DNA from: Nereocystis luetkeana | Taxonomy: Eukaryota > Sar > Phaeophyceae > Laminariales > Laminariaceae | NCBI GenBank assembly: GCA_031213475.1 | Contig: JARUPZ010000023.1 | Coordinates: 8,078,157 to 8,142,156, forward strand | DNA length: 64,000 nt | Direction of reading: 5' to 3' | In this document: in pieces, positions 59,301 through 64,000 of the stretch | Position numbering within the stretch: the first letter of the stretch is position 1 | Layout of the letters: every line of letters begins with the position of its first letter | Program-made: the position numbers and the translations under genes | Notes under the pieces: model-generated | What the model was told of the DNA's origin: nothing | The model's input: the letters and a program-made list of their open reading frames with translations, nothing else | Database searches by the model: none

Positions 59301-60695
59301 TACCCGGACCGAATCGGTAGCGAGGTGGTCGCGAGAGGGGCGGGCGGCGTACGAGGCTGAGAGAGAAGCTCTTCTGTGCGATATATATATTTTTTTTTTT
59401 CGACCGGGTGTAAGGTGTTACAATCAGGCAGAAAATATTACACGAGAGGGGACGGGGATTTTTTTTCCTTTCCGAGTTTTCGGTTTCATTTTCATTGTGT
59501 TGTTTTTGCTGCTGTGCCGTGCTGTGCTTTCGCTTCTTCGTACATACAGTACAGCATAGAGCATATCGAAAGAAGAAAATAAGTACAGGCAGTAGTACCC
59601 TACCTGGGGTGTATGTACGTACGTACGACATCAGCGAAGCGTATATGTGGCATCCAAGCTGACGTCGGAGCTGTGTTTTCCTGAAGCATGGCGGCGGGAC
59701 TCTTGGCATTATCAAGTCGCCGGTTTGCAACTACGATCCTTGAAACACTAAACTCAATCAATCGTGGACCTCTGTTCGCTTCGCATAATTTGATGTACTT
59801 TTTCCCTTCCTGAGCGAGCGTAGCGGGCGGCGTAGGCCGCCCGCGGAGCGAAGCGCCTTGTATACAGTAGTACCCTACATGTTATCCAGAATTGGGCGTT
59901 AGTAATTTCAGGCTGAGTTTCTCCAAAAAATCAAGATTTTACAGCTATTATACGTATGTACGTACGTAAGCATTTGTGCTCGGCCAGGAAAGCCACTCTA
60001 TATCCTATATAATAGCCTTTAAGAGCCTACGCATAAGCTTTACGTTGAGCCGCGAGCCCTAGCCGAAGTAGGAGATTCGTAACTGTTGCTACTGCTGTCG
60101 CGTACGGTGTACCAGGTACCGGTTAATTAAGTTCATTACCCCCGTACTTCCACGTCCTGTACCGGTACTGCAGCATGCTGCAGTACTACTGTACAGCAGT
60201 ACGTAGTACACTGCGGTCGTCCATTGCTGGCACACAACTGGATTAGGGAGGTGCCCCCCCCCCCCTTGTACGTGCAGGTGGCTGTCGCTGCTCACCGCAC
60301 TCTCCTGTACTGGTGCCAGTAGACCACATGCATGATATTTACGTGGACACCGGTGTGAAGTTTACTTCCCGGCGTCTGTTTTCCCAGAACTACTCCTCCA
60401 GACGTACGAAGTACCTCGAGTCACACCGCAGAGTTGTTCCCTGCTCCTGCCTTGTTGTGCTGTTCCTGCGTTGTGGTTTTGCTTTGGCTCCCCAGCATTG
60501 CTGTAAACACGGGACCGCACACCAGCACGCAGCTACCCTACGAGTACGCTACCCTGTCAGAATAGGAGAGATGGGGACACTCTCAGCACAGCAAGGAGTA
60601 CGTGATTACATCATACGCACCGACCAGCCCTTGACAGCTGTCTCACGACGTTCTGCTGCCAAGCTATCCTCGAGTTCCAGCATCCTCTCAGGCAT
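41096..60695 (-). CDS. SET-MYND-TPR-2OG/Fe(II) oxygenase fusion protein, 13 exons (whole gene span)
   Basis: Joining 13 phase-compatible exons gives about 1325 codons. Order: SET N-lobe (TARALEKGEVVGTAAPILVHQ, ~28-48); split MYND-like finger C59-x2-C62, C342-x2-C345, C356-x3-C360, H369-x3-C373; helical/SET-I-like region (382-755); variant NHSC box EHSCVPN (773-779); SET C-part with Y868 and a CSCPRC post-SET cluster; TPR-like helices (927-1040); 2OG/Fe(II) oxygenase domain (~1059-1240) with H1165-x-D1167, H1213 and R1223. The N-terminal half resembles plant ATXR2/SMYD lysine methyltransferases, the C-terminal half resembles P4H-superfamily oxygenases of oomycetes and fungi. Exon 10 carries the end of the TPR region and the beginning of the oxygenase, so the fusion does not rest on joining separate exons. 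Substrates are unknown. Confidence 0.78.
41575..41840 (+). repeat. R1 dispersed repeat, near full copy abutting the exon 13 acceptor
   Basis: G-rich tract, GGTACTCTATACC, GCATGGCCGTAGTCGTATG, CCGACCAGGCAGATATTGC, GAGTCGCATGACGGGTGAGC, GATGACAGCTTCAATG. Relative to the minus-strand gene it is antisense, so its G-rich end becomes the C-rich tract within ~30-60 bases of the acceptor at 41551. Confidence 0.88.
42000..42180 (+). repeat. R2 dispersed repeat
   Basis: G-run, then GTGCTCATTTGTTGCTTGCC, TTAGTCATTTGACCATTGACC, CGAGACGGGGCACCG and AACATTTGGGCG. Very similar to 31127-31250. It lies in intron 12 of the SET-2OG gene. Confidence 0.8.
42939..43250. repeat. (GGT)n and (CTG/CTA)n trinucleotide tract
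   Basis: A GGT/GTG run (42939-42990) followed by about 240 bases of CTGCTACTGCTACTACTG-type repeats, ending just before exon 12. The long valine, cysteine and glycine open frames here are repeat artefacts. Confidence 0.85.
43263..43413 (-). CDS. SET-2OG fusion gene, exon 12: HxD iron-binding motif
   Basis: Residues 1124-1174. Acceptor CACACACAG, one leading base; donor TTCACG|GTGAGC (phase 0). Encodes LLPALADHFGLRGG, VHDAFIVRYE and LPLHRDQSTHSFT. H1165 and D1167 are the two N-terminal iron ligands of a 2OG/Fe(II) dioxygenase; V-x-D-A-F-(I/V)-V-x-Y upstream is typical of the P4H-like family. Confidence 0.92.
43505..43602. repeat. (CTAT)n microsatellite
   Basis: CTAT/ATCT repeats with short interruptions in intron 11. 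Followed at 43838-43870 by a (GGTT)n run. Confidence 0.9.
43995..44250 (+). repeat. R1 dispersed repeat, near full copy
   Basis: GCACGGCCGTAGTTACATTACC, CTCGCATCCCTGCAATGCC, CACCGACCAGGCAGACGTTG, AGCGCCGTGAGGTGTTCGGC, ending GGTGTCGCCATCTCCAGAG. Antisense to the host gene, in intron 11. Confidence 0.85.
44404..44465. repeat. (AAC)n microsatellite
   Basis: About 20 AAC units in intron 11; codes only for an artefactual polyasparagine frame. Confidence 0.95.
44585..44625 (+). repeat. R1 fragment
   Basis: G-run, GTACACTCATATG, GCATGGCCATAGTCGTAGG; only the start of the R1 core is present. Confidence 0.65.
44970..45310 (-). repeat. ~100 bp tandem units containing the exon 11 end and donor
   Basis: On the minus strand, units beginning GG(T/A)(C/T)CC(G/C)CTCGCTCC recur at about 45305, 45200, 45103 and 44997. 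The first is the true 3' end of exon 11 (CTCCTGAG|GTCAGAG). The last keeps the identical CTCCTGAG-GTCAGAG string inside the intron. The unit seems to have been amplified from the exon-intron boundary. Confidence 0.75.
45288..45394 (-). CDS. SET-2OG fusion gene, exon 11: oxygenase N-terminal signature
   Basis: Residues 1089-1124. Acceptor ATAATGCAG, donor CTGAG|GTCAGA (phase 2). Encodes ANGGWTTSRHYAVPTTDLPV and HALKETVLPWFRSLL. G-G-W-T-T-x-R-H-x-x-x-P-T-T-D is a strong signature of one 2OG/Fe(II) oxygenase family known from oomycetes and fungi. Confidence 0.9.
45952..46060. mobile_element. Palindromic MITE, copy 6
   Basis: TATTACGGGGGACCATAGTT ... CCCCCGTAATA, 109 bp, intact at both ends, in intron 10. 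Best-preserved copy together with 46976-47084. Confidence 0.93.
46976..47084. mobile_element. Palindromic MITE, copy 7 (inverted relative to copy 6)
   Basis: Same ends, 109 bp, but the asymmetric centre is in the opposite direction (ACACATAAAAAACTAG precedes TAACAATATTTGG). About 0.9 kb from copy 6. TA flanks both ends. Confidence 0.93.
47455..47690. repeat. (CAC)n/(ACC)n trinucleotide tract
   Basis: About 235 bases of CAC/ACC with GCC variants in intron 10. Apparent polythreonine (plus) and polyglycine (minus) frames are artefacts. Confidence 0.9.
48000..48400. repeat. Degenerate GGGACGG(T)ATGGCAC repeats
   Basis: Irregular units such as GGGACGGTATGGCACGGGAC repeated over ~400 bases in intron 10. 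No coding pattern. Confidence 0.65.
48703..48922 (-). CDS. SET-2OG fusion gene, exon 10: TPR end and oxygenase start (bridge exon)
   Basis: Residues 1015-1088. Acceptor CGCACTCAG, one leading base; donor TTTGAG|GTGTGA (phase 0). GFHEAPSHRALREQAEKEGAY completes the TPR-like unit begun in exon 9 (ACKAWKR), and VQLAASLGWLTPAAAAAVAA EAEAE is the helix that precedes GGW in the oxygenase family. Both modules therefore share one exon. The donor GTGTGA is not ideal; GG|GTACGA slightly upstream would change phase. Confidence 0.8.
49378..49445 (+). repeat. R2 dispersed repeat, partial
   Basis: GGACTCATTTGCTGCTTGCC, TTAGTCAATTGCCCATCGACC, CCCTTTCGAGACGGAGC. Antisense in intron 9. Confidence 0.8.
49584..49640. 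repeat. (AAACC)n array abutting the exon 9 donor
   Basis: Roughly eleven AAACC units; on the transcribed (minus) strand the intron starts GTGCGG followed at once by (TTTGG)n. Confidence 0.92.
49643..49908 (-). CDS. SET-2OG fusion gene, exon 9: TPR-like region
   Basis: Residues 927-1015. Acceptor CTGTGGCAG, donor AAAAG|GTGCGG (phase 2). ILADQALEEGRHDSALGLYR QAV resembles a TPR helix pair; a Ser/Pro-rich loop follows (GGIRPSREDDES); then ALHGVGVALLAAGRFREACKAWKR, a second TPR-type pair. SMYD-type SET proteins carry a C-terminal helical/TPR domain at the same position. Confidence 0.85.
49985..50235. repeat. Degenerate GTTGTCGA-TAGAGTTGCTG repeat
   Basis: About ten irregular 20-25 base units (GTTGCTGTCGA, GTTGTCGATTAGAG) in intron 8. 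No exon seen. Confidence 0.7.
50279..50521 (-). CDS. SET-2OG fusion gene, exon 8: SET C-part and post-SET
   Basis: Residues 846-926. Acceptor GGCGGGCAG, donor CTGAAG|GTAAGG (phase 0). SALRVGLITLRGVRRGGELF APYVAL matches the SET strand-turn usually read as (R)DI..GEEL..SY, with Y868 kept. NVEDRRRELSLRF, a 12-Gly insert, then VCSCPRC, the zinc-binding post-SET cysteines of SMYD-like proteins. Confidence 0.9.
50835..50882 (+). repeat. R1 fragment
   Basis: GTGTACTCGTGTC, GCATGGCCGTAGTCGTATGACC after a ~180 base G-rich tract; antisense in intron 7. Confidence 0.75.
51355..51550 (-). repeat. R1 dispersed repeat behind exon 7 donor
   Basis: Reverse copy: CAGCTCACCCTTCATGCG, GTCTGCCTGGTCGG, CGACGTGCTCCGTCCCGG, CATACGACTACGGCCATGC, GAGTACACCCCCC. 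Sense relative to the minus-strand gene and about 80 bases after the exon 7 donor. Confidence 0.85.
51630..51900 (-). CDS. SET-2OG fusion gene, exon 7: NHSC-type box
   Basis: Residues 755-845. Acceptor CTTTCCAG with one leading base, donor GGTACG|GTAAAG (phase 0). PFPPLSVVGLLPPACTPEHS then CVPNVQLEASL. The SET box N-H-S-C-x-P-N is present as E773-H-S-C-V-P-N779, so the first Asn, which normally contacts the cofactor, is Glu. RLALNRGETAVGAVTVS then an acidic loop follows. Confidence 0.85.
52053..52105 (+). repeat. R1 fragment
   Basis: G-run, GACTCATTATCATTCATGGCC, GTATTAGTATG; antisense in intron 6, about 160 bases from the exon 7 acceptor. Confidence 0.65.
52620..53198 (-). CDS. SET-2OG fusion gene, exon 6: low-complexity inner SET region
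   Basis: Residues 562-755. Acceptor GTGCCTCAG, one leading base; donor GCCGG|GTAAGG (phase 2). Encodes YCSLLVRASAEDKSRAFPWL, APAIDRAGPFGG, then a long Gly/Glu/Ala-rich stretch, and finally KERGLCRVVQASAAAAA. In ATXR2/SMYD this interval carries the short strand before the NHSC box; here it is inflated by low complexity. Phase fits both neighbours; sequence similarity is weak, so this is the least certain internal exon. Confidence 0.6.
53230..53475. repeat. (CAGA)n microsatellite
   Basis: CAGACAGACAGA runs with variants across ~245 bases in intron 5, just upstream (minus strand) of exon 6. Creates artefactual serine/leucine/cysteine frames. Confidence 0.92.
53755..53895 (+). repeat. Two R1 starts in tandem
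   Basis: GTGTACTCATGTCATGCATGG at ~53757 and GATACTCATGATCATGCATGG at ~53813; the second continues to CTTGCAACCCTACAATGCCGGGACGGAGCAC. A nested or tandem insertion. Antisense in intron 5. Confidence 0.8.
54469..54731 (-). CDS. SET-2OG fusion gene, exon 5
   Basis: Residues 475-562. Acceptor AAAACGCAG, donor GTCAG|GTGATG (phase 2). AEEAWSMLSAGLLNRLQGKG, a Gly/Glu-rich insert, EGEIERTLSFDFFLRVVRAL, GRHLAPITVPSPLV. The pattern of a helix followed by N/H-x-x-x-I-x-V-P-(S/H)-P-L resembles the ATXR2 region between zinc finger and NHSC box. Confidence 0.75.
55075..55160. repeat. (CCCT)n-rich tract
   Basis: CCTCCCTCCCTC repeats in intron 4 (purine-rich on the transcribed strand). Confidence 0.9.
55220..55499 (-). 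CDS. SET-2OG fusion gene, exon 4
   Basis: Residues 381-474. Acceptor CACAAACAG, one leading base; donor GAAGAG|GTGGGG (phase 0, less certain because several GT sites occur in G-rich sequence). SPLFEFRRYAVHTNETYLIA AAAIAAAL is typical of the helix after the MYND finger in SMYD/ATXR2 proteins (F..H...TNE..LLAA). Then FAGWGDCLPGQDW and a Gly/Glu-rich stretch. The plus strand is also open here (an exon-like frame ending at 55454), but only the minus reading shows family similarity and phase fit. Confidence 0.78.
55510..55580 (+). repeat. R1 fragment abutting the exon 4 acceptor
   Basis: A G-rich tract, GTGTACTTGTTGTC, GCATGGCCGTAGTCGTATGAC. On the transcribed minus strand its C-rich end is the pyrimidine tract of the acceptor at 55499. 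Confidence 0.8.
56243..57219 (-). CDS. SET-2OG fusion gene, exon 3: split MYND-like zinc finger
   Basis: Residues 56-381. Acceptor ATGAATAG, donor GGCAG|GTGATG (phase 2). ILVCATCHHFLGTEATQLA supplies the first zinc pair (C59, C62). A long insert follows with Asn/Gly/Ile repeats (NGNENGNKIGN type), Q-rich and Gly/Glu-rich parts. CYRCRRGAPCDDLYCSVVCR and HGLIC supply C342, C345, C356, C360, H369 and C373. ATXR2 has the same C-x2-C-(F/H)-F-(I/L)-G opening. The first-pair acceptor choice joins residue Q55 to I56, matching the family N-x-x-x-L-V-C spacing. Confidence 0.82.
57515..57812 (+). repeat. R1: a fragment and a near full copy in tandem
   Basis: GTGTACTCGATACC/GCATGGCCATAGTCGCATGACC at 57512-57580, then a G-run and GTGTACTCGATATCACGCATGG followed by the rest of R1 through GACGACAGCTTCAATGAGTT. 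Antisense in intron 2. Confidence 0.88.
58582..58671 (-). CDS. SET-2OG fusion gene, exon 2: SET N-lobe
   Basis: Residues 26-55. Acceptor TTGGTCCAG, donor AACCAG|GTGAGA (phase 0). VCTARALEKGEVVGTAAPIL VHQPLANRNQ corresponds to the SET opening (V-x-A-x-x-x-x-x-G-E-V-(V/I)...P) and leads straight into the LVCATC zinc pair of exon 3. A stop lies upstream in this frame with no Met, so at least one more 5' exon must exist. Confidence 0.8.
58731..59860 (+). repeat. 1.13 kb interspersed repeat, copy B
   Basis: Nearly identical to 31334-32464, with small indels (one is a TATATATA insertion near 59383). It lies in intron 1 of the SET-2OG gene, antisense to it. Same terminal GC-rich hairpin and CGCCTTG end. 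Confidence 0.87.
60621..60695 (-). CDS. SET-2OG fusion gene, candidate exon 1
   Basis: MPERMLELEDSLAAERRETA VKGWS, 25 codons, donor TGGTCG|GTGCGT in phase 0, matching exon 2. Helical, charged composition contrasts with surrounding sequence, and K-G-W-S followed by V-C-T-A-R is a plausible SET opening. The frame is open upstream through a CAG repeat to another ATG at 60929, so the true start could be earlier, and another exon elsewhere cannot be excluded. Confidence 0.42.
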
Positions 60696-62459
60696 GCTGC
60701 TGCTGTGCTGCTGCTGCTGCTGCTGTGCTGCAGTAAAGGTCAATCGCTCGTGGCCCCTTGAACTGGTGAGGCAAGCAGCCAAGCTGCAACACAGTGTGGC
60801 AGTGGCAAGAAGAGACGCGCGTGGTTGCCTGTCGCTTGTGGTCAGCAACGGGGCTCCCAGAGCAGGAGACGGAGTAGTGGGTGGCATGGGAGCATGTCCA
60901 CTATCCAATGTGTACACAAATATAAGCAACGTTTTATGTATAATAAAATATAAAAACTATCTTTATATTTCAGTACAAAGTAGTATACAATAAGGTTCCC
61001 GAACCGGCACATATTACCCCGCAATTTCTATCTCTGGCACACTCGTGGAGGCTGCCATAGTTCCATCGCCGTCGTCACCATCGTACAAGCTGCATCACAT
61101 CAAACCAGCCGTGAAGCAAGGCTTCCAGGGTGTCTCCCGGGTTATTCGGGAACGTGAGTTCACCTGGTGTACCGCTGCGTCCAGACTCGTTCCGTTCTCA
61201 AAGTGGACCAGCCACCTGCTATGATTTCATCATTTGCATTCTCAAAAACTCCAGTGTGAAAAAAGGCCTGTTGACTCCAGCAGCGTACGGGTAGGCACGT
61301 GCCACTCTGCCACTGCTGTTGCTGCTGCTGCTGCTGCTGCTGCATCCCACGGGTGCAAAATGCACAGCGGAGGTGAAGTGAACACAGCGACATCCCGTCG
61401 CCAACTCGGCAGGCATGTGGCACGGGGCAAAGCGTGTTACCAGGTACCAGCTACCGTTCCTTTTGTAGGGAAAATTACTTGCCGGAGCCCGGCCTACTTG
61501 AAGTTTGGGTGTGGTGCACCGCCGTGCGCAGGTGTACAGCGTGTGCGCATTCGCGCACCCCCACTCGGCGCGGTGCAGCAAAGCAAGCGTTCGTGTTTCG
61601 CCCACCTCGCCGGCCTCCAACACAACTTCAACCGTCAAACGCCAAACAGCTTCCGCGCTGTCACGGGAATTGCCCCAACTCGCCAGTGACCAGTACGAGT
61701 AACCCGTAGCAGTACTTGCATGATAGGCTACTTACGATGCGTGCTACCTGGTACATACCGTACGTACGTGGTGTGCCTGGTTCGTATATATGGCATCCGT
61801 CAGGGCGTCAATGCGCAAGTACCCACAGCAGAAGAAACGACGCTGCTACGAATACTTCTGCTGAGATGTCATTCTTGTCTTTGTGTCTGCTGTCTGTACT
61901 CAATCCTGTCTGTCGTGTAAAATAAGAACGGAGTGCGCGAGTGTACGTACTCGTACTGCTGTACTTGCTTTATTCGGATGGGTTACTTGTATTCCCCTTG
62001 GAAGTGGTCCTGTTTTGTGAGCCAAGCTGTTTTTTTTTTGTTTCTGTTTGCACGCACCGGCACCAGTGCCGCCAATCACCCGGCAAACGTTTTACGTGCG
62101 ACGGACAGAGTACGTTATCGTACTCACGGGTAGGATGGGTTAATTCTGCAAGTTGCCACCTGACGTCTTGGGCATGCCTCCCGGTCTGGTTCCTGTTTGC
62201 GCCCCGCGCGATCTTTTCCCATCTGTCTGCACGCACCCAGAGTGCCACTATCCACCCGATAGCCGCCAATCAACCGATAGTTGCTCTACCCCGTATTTAA
62301 CTACGAGTACATGCTTACAACTCTGTCTGCCCGTACCATACCTGGTATGCACTGACGGCTTGCTTGCGAGGAACACTTTTGTTGGTTCACTGCAACCTCC
62401 GCGCACTGCTGCACACGGCACGGCACCCTCTGGTTATATAGTAACGCGACGACGGAATC
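60696..62459. other. Divergent intergenic region between the SET-2OG gene and a candidate plus-strand gene
   Basis: Open frames on both strands (for example 60313-60993 plus, 61219-61638 minus) are unrecognised and not supported by splice logic. Visible: CTG runs at about 60698-60730 and 61317-61345, many ACGTACGT-type palindromes, and TACCAGGTA/TACCTGGTA motifs near 61438, 61748 and 62337. It may hold the promoters of both flanking genes. Confidence 0.45.
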
Positions 62460-63368
62460 ATGCCCAGGGATAGGGATAGGAATAGCACGGGGCGCGGAAC
62501 CCTACGCGATTGGCGATCGGCCGTAGTGTCAGCCCTCGTTCGAGCTCTCGTACGAGTACAATCACGGAAAAGTAAAAAACAAGGCGACGAGGTCGCACAC
62601 AAAAACGACGACGACGAAGACGACGGTAGTACTACTACTGCTACTTCTACTACTGCTACTGCTACTGCTACTGCTACTGCTACTGCTACTGCTACTACTG
62701 CTGTTTCTGGGTTTGTTTCAGTAGCAAGAGGAGGAGTGATGGGGACAGCGGCCTCTGCGATGGAAGAGGGGCCAACGCCGGCACGCGAGACAACCGGAGG
62801 GGGCGGCGGGCCTCGGGGGATCAACCTCAGCATCCGCTTCGAAGACATCTTGGGGGTCCGCCCTCTGGCCGAGGGAACGGCTTGCAGGCGAGCACAAGTT
62901 TGTGCGTCATGGCGTCCGCAAAATTAATTGCTTGTCGTCGTTGTTCTTAAAAATTTGCGAATGTTTACGTTGTTTATTTCGTTTCCGCTTCGCGCTCGTC
63001 TGCATCTCTGTGGTGTTCTTTTTTTGCATTGCGTGATTGCCCGGGGTCGCAAGCAATGTGGTGTGAGTGTGTCCGTCCCGAGCACGAAGCTCGGTTTGTA
63101 CATAGGCATGATATTTACGTAAGGTTGCGTGTTGCGCGGTGTTGGTCGTGGGGGGAGGGCGTCGATTGGATGGTAATTTGTGTTACACCTCTTTTCTTAC
63201 GCCGGACAGAGGACTGTATATATAGCGAGTGTAAGCAAGCTAGGGTGGGAAACCCCGGAGCATCATTTGATTGCCCGTTTCCCTCGTCTTGTGCCGCACC
63301 GAGAGGGAGTCACAGAAGAAAAATGGCAACGCCGAAAAGGTACGCTGGTTTGCTCCAGAGTATGCTGA
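62460..63368 (+). CDS. Candidate gene 3, unknown function (two to three exons)
   Basis: Proposed exons: 62460-62625 (ATG at MPRDRDRNSTGRGTLRDWRS, ending in an acidic run; donor GACG|GTAGTA); 62722-62897 (acceptor TTTGTTTCAG; encodes GGVMGTAASAMEEG and INLSIRFEDILGVRPLAEG); and 63210-63368 (acceptor CCGGACAG; encodes RTVYIASVSKLGWETPEHH and FPRLVPHREGVTEEKWQRRK). Phases agree for the first junction. The second relies on a weak GTTTGT donor. The intron 62626-62721 is mostly a (TACTGC)n repeat. No family is recognised. A donor-like AAAG|GTACGC at 63340 means the gene could continue past the window. Confidence 0.3.
62635..62705. repeat. (CTACTG)n microsatellite
   Basis: About ten ACTGCT/CTACTG hexamer units, inside the proposed first intron of candidate gene 3. 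Confidence 0.9.
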
Positions 63369-64000
63369 AGCCACAGTATCCTCTTGTAGAGCTTAGAAAG
63401 AAGCAGTATGAGTAACGGCGGGAGTGTGAGAAGCGTTCGGGAATAGCTCAATCTTGGGCAGTAACCCGGATAAATACGTTGCTATATTCCCCACCAGCAC
63501 CAGTATTGCACTACCCCGATTAGTTAAAAAAAATCACCGTGCATGTATACACCCGAGTGAAGCAGGAGTTGGCGCATGCTTCGCCCAAAACGCCAGTGAA
63601 GGACCTGATAAACCAGATCAATAAATAATTGCCCACAGACACAAACACGTTAGTTATGGATATCGACCGATCCCGTAAGGCCCTTTGGTTCGGCACAGAG
63701 GTGCGATCGTTTCTCGTTGCTCGGAGAGGGCGCCAGCGTGTTGAACAAAACATTTTCGGAAATCTCTCGACCAGCTATGCTTCCAAATTCGTCCTGTTCG
63801 GCATTGGCAACCTTCGAGTTGTGACGAAGAGTTGAGCACTGAAAAATGATAAGCACCCCTGTGCGAAGCCAAAGCGCTTTACGGCGATCGAGCACGAAGA
63901 TATCATACTCGTACTGTCCTTGTAGTTCGAAAACAAAGGTCGACACGATTTCGACATTCGAAAACCAGGTGCTGCACATAAAATATCTTCAGTTTTCGTT
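63369..64000. other. Window end, unassigned
   Basis: Lower GC than most of the window. A 110-codon minus frame (63650-63979) and a plus frame (63629-63835) overlap. Two ~45 base arms at about 63660-63715 and 63850-63905 are imperfect inverted copies, so both frames read a similar RKALW peptide. Coding status undecided. Confidence 0.35.

Noticed and set aside
60313-60993. 226-codon plus-strand frame
   Set aside because: No domain, cysteine run caused by CTG repeats, no splice context; the minus strand holds the better candidate exon 1.
1-64000. tRNA, rRNA or snRNA genes
   Set aside because: No cloverleaf with A/B boxes, no rRNA core sequence and no snRNA motif could be recognised by eye; a covariance-model scan would be needed to exclude short ones.

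Overview
The window looks like nuclear DNA of a photosynthetic stramenopile, most likely a brown alga of the Ectocarpus type. This is inferred from GC-rich DNA, many short exons split by long repeat-rich introns with GTGAGN/GTAAGN donors and (C/T)AG acceptors, CAG/CAA-coded glutamine tracts, degenerate TTAGGG telomere-type repeats, and the two protein families below. There are no bacterial-type operons. I recognised no rRNA, tRNA or CRISPR array.

Layout. 1-2927 is upstream DNA, opening with part of a palindromic MITE. 2928-34829 (+) is one 26-exon gene of about 1893 codons for a GIGYF/4EHP-GYF-type protein. It has an N-terminal eIF4E/4EHP-binding-like motif, an RG-rich stretch, long polyglutamine helices, a GYF domain split over two exons, three WG...LxEIQ motifs, the conserved C-terminal GIGYF helix region and a basic GKKGKKGKK tail. 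34830-41095 is a convergent intergenic region made largely of repeats. 41096-60695 (-) is a 13-exon gene of about 1325 codons. Read in order it encodes a SET N-lobe, a split MYND-like zinc finger (ATXR2/SMYD type), the SET core with a variant NHSC box, a post-SET cysteine cluster, a TPR-like helical region and a complete 2-oxoglutarate/Fe(II) oxygenase domain. The fusion of a methyltransferase-type module to an oxygenase is the most unusual item here. 62460-63368 (+) is a weakly supported third gene, divergent from the second.

Functionally, gene 1 would act in mRNA translational repression and decay: GYF domains bind proline-rich PPGF-type motifs, and the 4E-binding motif binds eIF4E-family cap-binding proteins. 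Gene 2 would be a lysine methyltransferase-like protein carrying its own dioxygenase. There is no evidence that the two genes work together.

The introns hold several repeat families: a ~109 bp palindromic MITE (7 copies); a dispersed family here called R1 (G-rich end followed by a GTACTC/GCATGGCCGTAG core) and a related family R2; a 1.13 kb repeat present once in an intron of each gene; minisatellites; microsatellites; and a strongly over-represented palindromic half-site, TACCAGGTA. Several R1 copies and one MITE lie within tens of bases of splice sites.

All exon boundaries were read by eye from open frames, splice consensus, phase compatibility and family similarity. No transcript data were available.
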